Part shown: piece by piece, positions 1-8,538 of the stretch
How the letters are laid out: each line of letters starts with the position of its first letter
How positions within the stretch are numbered: position 1 is the stretch's first letter
Assembly (NCBI GenBank): GCA_964575025.1
Contig: CAZNPV010000012.1
Span: 21,582 to 85,581 of the forward strand
Direction of reading: 5' to 3'
DNA length: 64,000 nt
Source: JABMQB01 sp964575025
GTDB taxonomy: Bacteria; Bacteroidota; Bacteroidia; Bacteroidales; Prolixibacteraceae
Translations under genes and position numbers: made by a program
The notes under the pieces: generated by a model
What the model saw: only the letters and a program-made list of their open reading frames with translations
Database searches by the model: none
Told to the model about the DNA's origin: nothing

Positions 1-159
1 TTCATGGATGGGGAATTCACATTAAAAAGAGCCTGTTTCAAAAAAGACGGCTGTTTTCTGGTTTCGTCCAACCCTGATTTTAAGCCTGTTAAGATTAATT
101 CCGGGAGTGATTTCAGGGTCTGGGGTGTGGTCACGTATTCGATAAAAAAACATCGCTAA
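1..159 (+). CDS. umuD: UmuD-type S24 peptidase, C-terminal part (cut by window edge)
   Basis: The window opens inside a reading frame of 52 residues that ends with TAA at 157-159. It contains DGEFTLKRA, which matches the segment around the catalytic lysine of the LexA/UmuD serine-lysine peptidases, and ends with VWGVVTYSI, the usual C-terminal strand of UmuD. UmuD self-cleaves on RecA filaments and then joins UmuC as DNA polymerase V. The stop lies 10 bases before the umuC start, so the two form an operon. The N-terminus and the catalytic serine are outside the window. The same fold occurs in LexA, but the neighbour favours UmuD. Confidence 0.85.
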   Translation, partial: FMDGEFTLKRACFKKDGCFLVSSNPDFKPVKINSGSDFRVWGVVTYSIKKHR

Positions 160-169
160 CCGGAAAAAT

Positions 170-1420
170 ATGTTTGCCTTGGCCGACTGCAATAATTTCT
201 ATGTTTCGTGTGAGCGGGTTTTCCGTCCGGACCTGAACCATACCCCGGTGGTTATCTTATCGAACAATGACGGCTGTATCATAGCCCGTTCTGAGGAGGC
301 CAAGGCCCTGGGCCTGAAAATGGGAGAGCCGGTATTCAGGCGGAAACAGCTGATCAGGAAACATCAGGTTCAGGTTTTTTCGTCCAACTATCCGCTCTAT
401 GGCGATCTTTCACAACGGGTCATGGACACGCTGCGGCAGGAAGTTCCCCATGTGGAGGTATACAGCATTGACGAGGCATTCCTGGAGCTGACCAACTTTC
501 CGGGCGACCTGAACAAATGGGCAGAGAAGCTCATAAGAAAAGTCTGGCGCAACACGGGCATTCCGGTTTCAGTAGGAATCGGCCCTACCAAAACCCTGGC
601 TAAGATTGCCAGCAAAGCAGCCAAACAGGGAACGGGCTCTTTTGTGATCTGCAACAACCGGCACCGCGATTGCCTGATCCGGAATACAGCCATTGAAAAG
701 GTATGGGGCATTGGCAGACAATACCACAAACTTCTTTCGACCCACCACATCCATACCGCTTTCGATTTTACCCGGGTTGATGACCTCTGGCTGCGGCAAA
801 AAATGAAGGTCATGGGTCTGCGCATTAAAAAAGAGTTGCTTGGCGAATCCTGTATCCCGCTGGAAAGAATGGCTTCCCAAAAAAAAGCCATTGCTACAAC
901 CCGTGCTTTCGGAAAGAAAACCAATGAGTTACGCCTGCTCCGGGAAGCCGTTGCCACGTATGCCGCACGCTGCGCTGAGAAACTCCGGAAACAGAGGTCA
1001 ACAGCAAGCCTCCTCACGGTTTTTATACACACCGACCCCTTCAATCCCAACGAACCACCGTATAATCAAAGCAAATCATTACCTTTACCCATAGCTACCA
1101 ACAGTACGAAGGAACTGATTCATTATGCCCTGATGCTGCTGGACATAATTTTCAAAGCCGGTTACCTGTACAAAAAAGCCGGCGTGATAGTCGACGGGCT
1201 GGAGCCGGAGCAACACCGCCAGCTGGGACTGTATGATACCACTGACCGGGAAAAAGAGGGAGCCCTTACCCGCACAATCGATGAACTAAACCACCGGATG
1301 GGACGCGACAGGATCCGGATCGCCATACAAGGAAACGGAAAAGAATGGAAACTAAGGCAGGAAAACCTGTCGCAACGATATACAACCAACTGGGACGAAA
1401 TCCCGGTCGTAAACGTGTAA
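170..1420 (+). CDS. umuC: DNA polymerase V catalytic subunit UmuC (Y-family)
   Basis: This 416-residue protein is close to the usual UmuC length. It starts MFALADCNNFYVSCERVF, with the metal-binding Asp6 of Y-family polymerases. The catalytic SIDE motif lies at residues 99-102 (YSIDEAF). A helix-hairpin-helix region follows around residues 175-200, then the little-finger domain and the UmuC-specific C-terminal tail. It performs error-prone translesion synthesis with processed UmuD during the SOS response. It sits 10 bases after umuD and 4 bases before the abasic-site protein gene, so co-transcription is likely. No LexA box can be seen because the promoter is outside the window. Confidence 0.95.
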   Translation: MFALADCNNFYVSCERVFRPDLNHTPVVILSNNDGCIIARSEEAKALGLKMGEPVFRRKQLIRKHQVQVFSSNYPLYGDLSQRVMDTLRQEVPHVEVYSIDEAFLELTNFPGDLNKWAEKLIRKVWRNTGIPVSVGIGPTKTLAKIASKAAKQGTGSFVICNNRHRDCLIRNTAIEKVWGIGRQYHKLLSTHHIHTAFDFTRVDDLWLRQKMKVMGLRIKKELLGESCIPLERMASQKKAIATTRAFGKKTNELRLLREAVATYAARCAEKLRKQRSTASLLTVFIHTDPFNPNEPPYNQSKSLPLPIATNSTKELIHYALMLLDIIFKAGYLYKKAGVIVDGLEPEQHRQLGLYDTTDREKEGALTRTIDELNHRMGRDRIRIAIQGNGKEWKLRQENLSQRYTTNWDEIPVVNV

Positions 1421-1424
1421 GGAT

Positions 1425-2219
1425 ATGTGTTTTTACTATGCTGTCGTCAAGGTGAACGCCGACCGGCTCATTGACAATCAACTGATCCGTGAGGAACAGC
1501 TGAAAATGTTTCCGGACCAATACTTTGTCAACGGTTTTGAATTCCCTCTCATACCTGTTATTTCGGACACTGTACCCGGAAAGATTCAACGATTCCGTTG
1601 GGGAATGGTACCTGCCACCACCCATTCGGAAGACCAGGCCCGTGAATTCCTGAAGAAATACAATACCCTAAATGCCCGGACCGAATCCATCTTTGAAAGC
1701 CGGATCTATGGCCCGTCAATACGTGAAAAAAGATGCCTGGTTCTCTGCAGCGGCTTTTTTGAATGGCGGCACAGGGAACCAGGGAAAAAGGGAACCCCCA
1801 AATACCCGTTTTACGTAACCCTGAAAGATGACAGTATGTTTGTGTTTGCTGGGGTATGGAATGCATTCACCGACCGGGAAACGGGTGAAATCATACAAAC
1901 CTATTCGATTCTTACCACTCCTGCCAACAGCAGGATGGCCTTGATTCATAATTCCAAAAAACGAATGCCGCTGATCATCCCTCCTGAAAAAGCTATGGAG
2001 TGGCTGTCATCCGGACTTAATGAACAAAGAATACGGGATTTTTTTAACCCCTTTGACCCTTCCCGGATGAAGGCACGACCCATCGCACGGATCAATCCGT
2101 ATCTTACAGAATCAAACAATAATCCGGAAGTGGTGGCCTATTATGAATACCAGGAATTGAGTGAATTGATACAAGCGCATCCCGACTTTTTTGAACCGGG
2201 AGCAAACCTGGACCTGTGA
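1425..2219 (+). CDS. SOS response-associated peptidase / abasic-site shield (SRAP, YedK/HMCES family)
   Basis: This 264-residue SRAP-family protein begins Met-Cys, so Cys2 becomes the N-terminal nucleophile after Met removal. Other family residues are visible: Asn83 in NARTE, Glu113 in GFFEW, and His175 in HNSKKRMPLII. HMCES/YedK proteins bind single-stranded DNA and form a covalent thiazolidine link to abasic sites, protecting them from error-prone bypass and breaks. The start is fixed by the need for Cys2. It follows umuC by 4 bases, placing a lesion-shielding protein and a lesion-bypass polymerase in one operon. Confidence 0.93.
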   Translation: MCFYYAVVKVNADRLIDNQLIREEQLKMFPDQYFVNGFEFPLIPVISDTVPGKIQRFRWGMVPATTHSEDQAREFLKKYNTLNARTESIFESRIYGPSIREKRCLVLCSGFFEWRHREPGKKGTPKYPFYVTLKDDSMFVFAGVWNAFTDRETGEIIQTYSILTTPANSRMALIHNSKKRMPLIIPPEKAMEWLSSGLNEQRIRDFFNPFDPSRMKARPIARINPYLTESNNNPEVVAYYEYQELSELIQAHPDFFEPGANLDL

Positions 2220-2305
2220 AATAAATTTTAGAAAAACCTATCGCAACAATTTATTAAATCCCGGATCATCCCTTGCAGAATTTTTTATTTTGAACCAAAA
2301 AAGGA

Positions 2306-2313
2306 TATTTTTG
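2306..2313 (+). promoter_or_regulatory. Putative -7 promoter element before gpmI
   Basis: TATTTTTG fits the Bacteroidota -7 consensus TAnnTTTG exactly. It lies 45 bases before the proposed gpmI ATG. No clear -33 TTG at normal spacing was found, so this is a single-element prediction. Confidence 0.45.
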
Positions 2314-2357
2314 TCTTATCAAACAGAAATGATTCATTGCAACAGAAATTCAGGAAT

Positions 2358-3896
2358 ATGACAAACATAAAAAAGGGAATTTTGATAATCCTCGACGGAT
2401 GGGGAATCGGGGATGGTTCAGAAAGAGATATTGTATCCACAGCGCCCACGCCGTTCATGGATTCGCTGATGGAAAATTACCCGCATTCACAACTCCTGGC
2501 TTCGGGCGAAAACGTAGGCCTTCCCGACGGGCAAATGGGAAACTCGGAAGTGGGGCACCTGAACATCGGTGCAGGACGCATCCTGTACCAGGATATGGTC
2601 AAAATCACCAAAGCCATCCGCGATAAATCATTGTGGAAAAACCCACAGATTATTAAAGCCTGCTCGTATGCAAAGGAAAACAACAAGAAAGTCCACCTTA
2701 TTGGCCTGATCGGCCCCGGTGGGGTCCATGCCTTAAGCTCGCACTTGGTGGCCCTTTGCCAGATTGCCACCGACAGGGGCCTCGACCGGGTGTATATCCA
2801 TGGGCTGACTGATGGCCGCGATACCGACCCCCGGTCGGGATACGGTTTTATTGAAGATGATCTGAAGGCACTTGAAGGCACAAATGCCGAATTTGCATCG
2901 TTAATAGGACGGTATTACGGCATGGACCGTGATAAAAACTGGAACCGGATAAAACTTGCCTATGACCTGTACACAAAGGGAGAAGGAGAAAAAACAACCG
3001 ACATCCTGGCTTCGGTGAAAGCATCGTATAACGCAGGTGTTACCGATGAATTTCTGAAACCCATTGTAATGGTTGACGACGATGGTGAACCTGTCGGGCT
3101 CATCGAAGAAGGCGATGTGGTGATCTGCTTCAATTTCCGTACAGACAGGCTGCGCCAGACCACCATTGCCTTTACACAGGAAGACCTGCCCGATTTCGGA
3201 ATGAAAACCATGGACCTTCAGTGGTATACCATGACCAATTACAATGCGAACTTCAAAGGAATAAACGTAATTTTCGACAAGGAAAATGTGATAAACACAA
3301 TGGGCGAAATCGTTTCGAAGGCAGGATTAAAACAGATCCGCATTGCTGAGACGGAAAAATATGCCCATGTCACGTTCTTTTTCAGTGGAGGCCGCGAGAA
3401 AGAATTTGAAGGGGAATCCCGCATCCTGATCCAGTCACCCCGGGTTCCAACTTACGACCTTCAACCCGAAATGTCAGCTCCCGAAGTAAAAGATGCCATT
3501 GTTCCCAAATTAAAAAACAAGGAAGCTGATTTTATATGCCTCAATTTTGCCAATGGGGATATGGTAGGACACACAGGCGTTTATGATGCCATATACAAAG
3601 CCGTAACTACGGTAGATTACTGTGCCGGAGAAGTTGTGAAAGCCGCCTGTGAAAGCGGGTATGAAGTGCTGATTATCGCGGACCACGGAAATGCCGACAA
3701 TGCGGTTAATCCGGATGGTACGCCCAATACAGCCCATTCCCTGAATCCTGTTCCCTGCATTTATGTGGGCGAAAACAAAAATGCAAAAATGGAAAATGGG
3801 ATCCTGGCGGATGTAGCCCCAACGCTCTTATCTCTTATGGGGCTCGAAATTCCTATAGAGATGACCGGGAAGGTGCTTGTTCATAAAAACAATTAA
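2358..3896 (+). CDS. gpmI: 2,3-bisphosphoglycerate-independent phosphoglycerate mutase
   Basis: This enzyme interconverts 3- and 2-phosphoglycerate in glycolysis, using two metal ions and a phosphoserine. The sequence starts MTNIKKGILIILDGWG, with the first metal-binding Asp. The catalytic serine is in GNSEVGHLNIGAGR near residue 63. HGLTDGRDTDP and the late IADHGNADN and TAHSLNPVP metal motifs are all present. At 512 residues it matches the family. I use the ATG at 2358; an in-frame TTG at 2337 would add seven residues with no family match. It appears to be a single-gene unit. Confidence 0.96.
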   Translation: MTNIKKGILIILDGWGIGDGSERDIVSTAPTPFMDSLMENYPHSQLLASGENVGLPDGQMGNSEVGHLNIGAGRILYQDMVKITKAIRDKSLWKNPQIIKACSYAKENNKKVHLIGLIGPGGVHALSSHLVALCQIATDRGLDRVYIHGLTDGRDTDPRSGYGFIEDDLKALEGTNAEFASLIGRYYGMDRDKNWNRIKLAYDLYTKGEGEKTTDILASVKASYNAGVTDEFLKPIVMVDDDGEPVGLIEEGDVVICFNFRTDRLRQTTIAFTQEDLPDFGMKTMDLQWYTMTNYNANFKGINVIFDKENVINTMGEIVSKAGLKQIRIAETEKYAHVTFFFSGGREKEFEGESRILIQSPRVPTYDLQPEMSAPEVKDAIVPKLKNKEADFICLNFANGDMVGHTGVYDAIYKAVTTVDYCAGEVVKAACESGYEVLIIADHGNADNAVNPDGTPNTAHSLNPVPCIYVGENKNAKMENGILADVAPTLLSLMGLEIPIEMTGKVLVHKNN

Positions 3897-4029
3897 TCAC
3901 CCGGAAGTATAACCCATTTATTAAGGAACAAGGGGCAATACCAGCAACCTGTCATCCTGAAAGTTCACCGGATTTTTCCGGTATAAAGAGATAATGACAT
4001 CTAAGAGTCATTGGCAGAATTGTCGAAAG

Positions 4030-4611
4030 ATGCTTGAAATCGGTCGTACCATCATAACCCTTGATCTGATTAAGGAATTTTTTTGCTGTGATTTGTCACA
4101 GTGTAAAGGAGCATGTTGCATGGAAGGGGATTCAGGTGCCCCCCTGACAAAAAAAGAGGCTGCCATTCTTACCAGGATCTATCCTTTAATAAGCGAAACC
4201 CTTCCATCCGGACACAATGAAATCATTAGAAAATACGGGGCGTATCATGTCGATAACGATGGAGACCTTGTTACCTCCCTGGTTGGAAACAAAGAGTGTG
4301 TTTTCGCATTCCGTGATGAGAACGGCATCCTGAAATGTAGTTTAGAAAAAGCATTCCTGGAAGGAAAAACCAATTTCAGGAAACCCATAAGCTGCCATCT
4401 GTTTCCGGTCCGGATTACAGAATACAAACGATTTGATGCGGTAAATTATGAGCAATTGCCTGTGTGCAAACCAGGCAGAATATGTGGAGAAACTAAAAAA
4501 ATTCCTTTATACCGGTTTCTGAAAGAACCTTTAATCAGAAAATACGGAGAGCCATGGTATCAAAAGCTGGAACTAGCTGCCCGCCATCTTACGAAAGAAG
4601 CAGGCATTTAG
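4030..4611 (+). CDS. DUF3109 family protein
   Basis: This cysteine-rich cytoplasmic protein has about 193 residues from the ATG at 4030. The segment FCCDLSQCKGACCMEGDSGAPL near the start is the hallmark of the DUF3109 family, and further cysteines lie in the middle (KECVF, KCSL, ISCHLF) and near the end (PVCKPGRICGE). The pattern resembles YkgJ-like CxxxCCxxG proteins thought to bind zinc or an iron-sulfur cluster, but the function is unknown. An in-frame ATG at 3994 exists; the 12 extra residues do not look like family sequence. It converges with manC, with a 4-base overlap at the ends. Confidence 0.8.
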   Translation: MLEIGRTIITLDLIKEFFCCDLSQCKGACCMEGDSGAPLTKKEAAILTRIYPLISETLPSGHNEIIRKYGAYHVDNDGDLVTSLVGNKECVFAFRDENGILKCSLEKAFLEGKTNFRKPISCHLFPVRITEYKRFDAVNYEQLPVCKPGRICGETKKIPLYRFLKEPLIRKYGEPWYQKLELAARHLTKEAGI

Positions 4612-5696
4612 ACAAAGTCATTCCCCTTTTTCATCTTCACATCCAACACGAATTGTCTGATCTGCTGTTCATCTTCCTTCCTGCATACCAGGATGGTGTT
4701 GTTTGACTCCACAACGATATACCCATCCAGTCCCTGTAAAACAACGGTTTTATCCTGAGGCATGTTCACAATGCAGTTTTTAGTTTCGTATGAAAACAGG
4801 TTGTCGCCAATTATTACATTTCCGTTTTCATCTTTTTCTTTGTTTTCATACAATGAACCCCAGGTTCCCAGGTCACTCCAGCCAAAATCAGCAGTCAGGA
4901 CAAATACATTACCGGCTTTTTCCATGATTCCGTAGTCAATGGAAATTCCCTTGCATTCTGAATATATTTTATTGATAAAAGCCGTTTCATCTGCTGTATT
5001 GTAAAGATTTAATCCTTTCGCAAAAAGGGTTGATAATTCATTCAGATGGGTTTTAAAGGCATCAAGAATGGAAGACAGTGACCATATAAAGATTCCTGAA
5101 TTCCAGAAAAACTCACCACTTTCAAGAAATAAGGCAGCCATCTTCAAGTCGGGTTTTTCTGTAAATGTTTTTACATCAAACAGGTTTGTAAGTTTTTTGA
5201 AACGCTTGTTTTTGTTCACCTGAATATATCCGTACCCCGTTTCAGGGCGGCTTGGTTTAATCCCCAGGGTCAAGAGGGCATTGTTCTCAGAAACAAAATC
5301 GAGTCCGTTATTAATCTGTTTTATAAACTCATCTTCCTTTAGAATAATATGGTCTGAGGGAGCAACAATAATACGGGCCTCCAGATTAACGGTTTTAATT
5401 TTGTAACTGGCATAGGCTATACAGGGAGCTGTATTCCTTCTTAAAGGTTCAAGCAAAACCTGATCCGGTTGCAGTTGAGGCAACTGAGAAAGTACGAGGT
5501 CTTTGTATATTACACTGGTAACCACATAAAAATTGCGATCCGGGACGATTTTCGAAAACCGGTCATAAGTTTGTTGAATAAAGGTCCTTCCTACACCAAG
5601 AATATCGAGAAACTGTTTGGGTTTATCTGTACGGCTCAGGGGCCAGAAACGGCTGCCAATTCCTCCAGCCATAATGACACAATACGTATTTTCCAT
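4608..5696 (-). CDS. manC: Mannose-1-phosphate guanylyltransferase
   Basis: This enzyme makes GDP-mannose from mannose-1-phosphate and GTP, supplying mannose, fucose and related sugars to surface glycans. The N-terminus carries the nucleotidyltransferase signature MAGGIGSRFWPLSRTDKPKQ, followed by APSDHI and later FTEKPD and FFWNSGIFIW. The protein is 362 residues, the single-domain form: the C-terminal isomerase cupin of bifunctional enzymes is absent. It stands alone on the minus strand, with a -7-like site upstream. It may feed the glycan locus at the end of the window, but that is inference. Confidence 0.93.
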   Translation of the reverse strand: MENTYCVIMAGGIGSRFWPLSRTDKPKQFLDILGVGRTFIQQTYDRFSKIVPDRNFYVVTSVIYKDLVLSQLPQLQPDQVLLEPLRRNTAPCIAYASYKIKTVNLEARIIVAPSDHIILKEDEFIKQINNGLDFVSENNALLTLGIKPSRPETGYGYIQVNKNKRFKKLTNLFDVKTFTEKPDLKMAALFLESGEFFWNSGIFIWSLSSILDAFKTHLNELSTLFAKGLNLYNTADETAFINKIYSECKGISIDYGIMEKAGNVFVLTADFGWSDLGTWGSLYENKEKDENGNVIIGDNLFSYETKNCIVNMPQDKTVVLQGLDGYIVVESNNTILVCRKEDEQQIRQFVLDVKMKKGNDFV

Positions 5697-5721
5697 GATT
5701 ACAGGGTTTGGTCTTCTTTCT

Positions 5722-5729
5722 CAAATATA
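5722..5729 (-). promoter_or_regulatory. Putative -7 promoter element for manC
   Basis: The minus strand reads TATATTTG, an exact match to TAnnTTTG, 25 bases before the manC start codon. No obvious -33 partner. Confidence 0.45.
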
Positions 5730-5951
5730 GGTAAATTTGGCCAATAAACATGAAGCATGTCCAGCATTCCAAACGGTTTTAATTTCTTATTCGTATTAAA
5801 AAACAAACAAATAATGCTTTACATTATATGGACCCTGTTCATTAAGCCGTTCTTTCATAAACAGAGGAACGATTAAGGAAGTCAACTTACAAACAGATAG
5901 CTGATTTTTTTATGCATGAATATTATTGTAATTTTACATTAAAAACCAGGA

Positions 5952-6692
5952 ATGAAGTTTTTTTTCCATGTAGGACGTTATTTTAATATGCTTCACAGGG
6001 TTTTTGGGAGACCTGAGAGGCTCCGGATATATATCAGGCAGCTGTTTCATGAAATTGACGGCCTGGGAGTAAATTCGGTAGGAATTGTGGTTATTATTTC
6101 GCTCTTTATAGGAGGAATTATGACCATACAGTTTGCCTATAGCATGTCGAATCCCATTTATCCAACAACCCTGGTAGGATTGGGAACAAGAGATACCTTA
6201 ATTCTTGAATTCTCATCCACGATGCTGGCTTTAATCATGGCAGGGAAGATCGGTTCCAACATTACTTCCGAGATAGGAAGCATGAAAGTAACTGAGCAAA
6301 TTGATTCACTGGAAGTTATGGGAGTCAATTCAGCCAGTTATCTTATTCTTCCCAAGATCATTGCAGTTGTATTCATTTTTCCGTTCTTATTTATCTTAAG
6401 TGTTTTCTGCGGACTTCTCGGAGGTTTGTTTACAGGCCCCCTGGTAGGTGTAATCTCTGTAACGAATTATCTGGAAGGCATTCAGTATCTTTTTGAGCCC
6501 TATTACGTAACCTTCTCACTGATTAAATCGTTGTTTTTTGGATTCCTGGTTGCCTCTGTTCCAGCCTATTTTGGCTATTATGTTCAGGGAGGAGCACTTG
6601 AAGTTGGCAAAGCCAGTACCAAAGCAGTTGTGAATACCAACATACTGATTCTTTTATTCGACCTTATTCTAACCCGTTTACTATTAACATGA
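5952..6692 (+). CDS. mlaE: MlaE/YrbE-type ABC transporter permease
   Basis: This 246-residue integral membrane protein has about five or six hydrophobic segments. It contains the MlaE family core: LILEFSSTMLALIMAGKIGSNITSE, where AGKIGS..TSEIGSMKVTEQIDSLEVMG is the coupling region contacting the ATPase. MlaE is the inner-membrane permease that moves phospholipids between the membranes of Gram-negative cells with an MCE-domain partner. The next gene, mlaF, overlaps it by 4 bases (ATGA), so translation is likely coupled. No MCE-domain (mlaD) gene follows here, as the next genes are convergent. Confidence 0.9.
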   Translation: MKFFFHVGRYFNMLHRVFGRPERLRIYIRQLFHEIDGLGVNSVGIVVIISLFIGGIMTIQFAYSMSNPIYPTTLVGLGTRDTLILEFSSTMLALIMAGKIGSNITSEIGSMKVTEQIDSLEVMGVNSASYLILPKIIAVVFIFPFLFILSVFCGLLGGLFTGPLVGVISVTNYLEGIQYLFEPYYVTFSLIKSLFFGFLVASVPAYFGYYVQGGALEVGKASTKAVVNTNILILLFDLILTRLLLT

Positions 6693-7444
6693 TCGAAATC
6701 AGGAACATCATAAAATCATTTGACGGAATCCAGGTCCTGGACAATATTTCTGCACGTTTTGAAGAAGGGCAGACAAATCTGATTATCGGTCAGAGCGGTT
6801 CGGGAAAAACGGTATTGCTGAAATGCATTCTGGGCCTGCATGAGGTCGACTCAGGGAACGTGATGTATGACGACCGGGACCTTACCCGGATGAATGAAAA
6901 AACCAGAAAAAGTCTCCGCCAGGAAATCGGCATGGTCTTTCAGGGAGGAGCCCTTTTTGATAGCCTGACTGTGGAGGAAAATGTACGTTTCCCCCTGGAT
7001 ATGTTTACCTATCAGTCCTCCAAAGAAAAACAACATCGCGTGGATTTCTGTCTGGATCATGTGAATATCAAAGGAGCGCACCAATTACATCCCTCAGAAA
7101 TCAGTGGGGGAATGCAAAAAAGGGTAGCTATTGCACGGGCAATCGTCCTCAATCCCAAATACCTCTTCTGCGATGAACCCACCTCCGGCCTTGATCCGGA
7201 AACGGCAACCCGCATTGATACACTAATACAGGAAATTACCCGGGAATTTAAAATCACAACCCTGATCAATACCCATGATTTAAACTCGGTTATGGAAATC
7301 GGAGAATTGGTACTTTTTATCAGTGAGGGCAAAAAATGCTGGGAAGGTTCCAAAGAAGATCTTCTGACTTCCCCAAATGCTGAACTTAACAAATTCATCT
7401 TTGCCAATAAACTATATGCTCATTTCAGGGGAAAAACTTCCTGA
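6689..7444 (+). CDS. mlaF: MlaF-type ABC transporter ATP-binding protein
   Basis: This 251-residue ABC ATPase is complete. Walker A is GQSGSGKT near residue 35, the signature is ISGGMQKRVAIARA near 140, Walker B with catalytic Glu is YLFCDEPTSGLDP, and the switch His is in NTHDLNSV. The closest family type is the MlaF/Ttg2A ATPase that powers MlaE-dependent phospholipid trafficking. The 4-base overlap with the permease gene supports a two-component unit. Its end is 2 bases from the convergent end of the DAHP synthase gene, leaving no room for a terminator between them. Confidence 0.9.
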   Translation: MIEIRNIIKSFDGIQVLDNISARFEEGQTNLIIGQSGSGKTVLLKCILGLHEVDSGNVMYDDRDLTRMNEKTRKSLRQEIGMVFQGGALFDSLTVEENVRFPLDMFTYQSSKEKQHRVDFCLDHVNIKGAHQLHPSEISGGMQKRVAIARAIVLNPKYLFCDEPTSGLDPETATRIDTLIQEITREFKITTLINTHDLNSVMEIGELVLFISEGKKCWEGSKEDLLTSPNAELNKFIFANKLYAHFRGKTS

Positions 7445-7446
7445 GA

Positions 7447-8535
7447 TCATTCATCCATTATCTCGGTTTGTATTCTTACTGAATCTTCATGAATAAACTG
7501 GAACAGGTTTTTAGTAAATGCCTCATTCAGATTCATCTCCCGTCCCAGTTTCACCCGGTCGTTTATAAGCTGAGTCCACCGGCTAATTTGCAGGGCTGTA
7601 ACATTATTCTCTTTTTTATATTTGCCGATTTCCCTGACTATTTGGGTTCTTGAAGAGAGAACTTCGATCAGTTCTTTATCCAACGTATCAATACGTGAAC
7701 GAAGGAGATCAAGCTGGTTATCAAATTGTTGATTGTCAATATTTTCATGCCGGATCACTAATCTATCCAATAAGGAATGCAACCCGGCCGGGGTCAGTTG
7801 CTGGTCTTTATCGCTTAATGCACGGGAAGGATCGATATGAGATTCAATCATTAATCCTTCCATTCCCATATCAAATGCTTTCTGCGCAATTTCCAACAGG
7901 TATTCCCGTTTTCCGGCGATATGACTGGGATCACACAGGATCGGCAACTGAGGGAAAAGTCTTTTTAATTCAATCACGGTTTTCCAGTTTGGGTAATTTC
8001 GGTAAGGGGTTTCGCTGAAGGGGGTAAATCCGCGATGAATGGCTACCAAATTTTTTATTCCGGCCTGGTTTACCCTTTCCAGCGCACCTACCCAGAGCTG
8101 AATATCAGGATTGACAGGATTTTTTATCATCACCACTGAATCGGTTCCTTTCAAGACATCTGCAATTTCCTGCACCACAAAGGGGCTGGCTGTTGACCGT
8201 GCCCCGATCCATAAAACATCCAGACCGGCTTTCAGGGCTTCTTCCGTATGGTGGGCATTAGCCACCTCCGTTCCAACCAGTAATCCGGTTTCCTCTTTAA
8301 CCTTTTTCAGCCATTGAAGACCAATGGAACCAACTCCTTCAAAGGAACCGGGACGGGTTCGTGGTTTCCAGACTCCCCCCCGGAAAATAAAAATCCGCGG
8401 ATCGGCAGCTATACATTTTGCCGTTTTCATCACCTGCTCTTCCGATTCAACACTGCAGGGACCTGCAAATATCAAGGGGTTATTTATTTGCGGAAGCCAT
8501 TCCCTGATCGGATTTATTGTTAATTGTGCTACCAT
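7447..8535 (-). CDS. Bifunctional DAHP synthase / chorismate mutase
   Basis: Residues 1 to about 265 are a KdsA-like (type I-beta) DAHP synthase: FAGPCSVESEEQ, FRGGVWKPRTRPGSFEG, the GTEVAN segment, and CDPSHIAGKREY all match. Residues about 275-362 are an AroQ-type chorismate mutase (LLRSRIDTLDKELIEVLSSR). The DAHP half makes the first shikimate-pathway intermediate; the mutase half makes prephenate. Such fusions are usually feedback regulated through the mutase domain. It lies 3 bases after tyrA, so both are one operon under the leader-peptide attenuator upstream. Symbol left empty because naming of the fusion varies. Confidence 0.93.
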   Translation of the reverse strand: MVAQLTINPIREWLPQINNPLIFAGPCSVESEEQVMKTAKCIAADPRIFIFRGGVWKPRTRPGSFEGVGSIGLQWLKKVKEETGLLVGTEVANAHHTEEALKAGLDVLWIGARSTASPFVVQEIADVLKGTDSVVMIKNPVNPDIQLWVGALERVNQAGIKNLVAIHRGFTPFSETPYRNYPNWKTVIELKRLFPQLPILCDPSHIAGKREYLLEIAQKAFDMGMEGLMIESHIDPSRALSDKDQQLTPAGLHSLLDRLVIRHENIDNQQFDNQLDLLRSRIDTLDKELIEVLSSRTQIVREIGKYKKENNVTALQISRWTQLINDRVKLGREMNLNEAFTKNLFQFIHEDSVRIQTEIMDE

Positions 8536-8538
8536 TTG

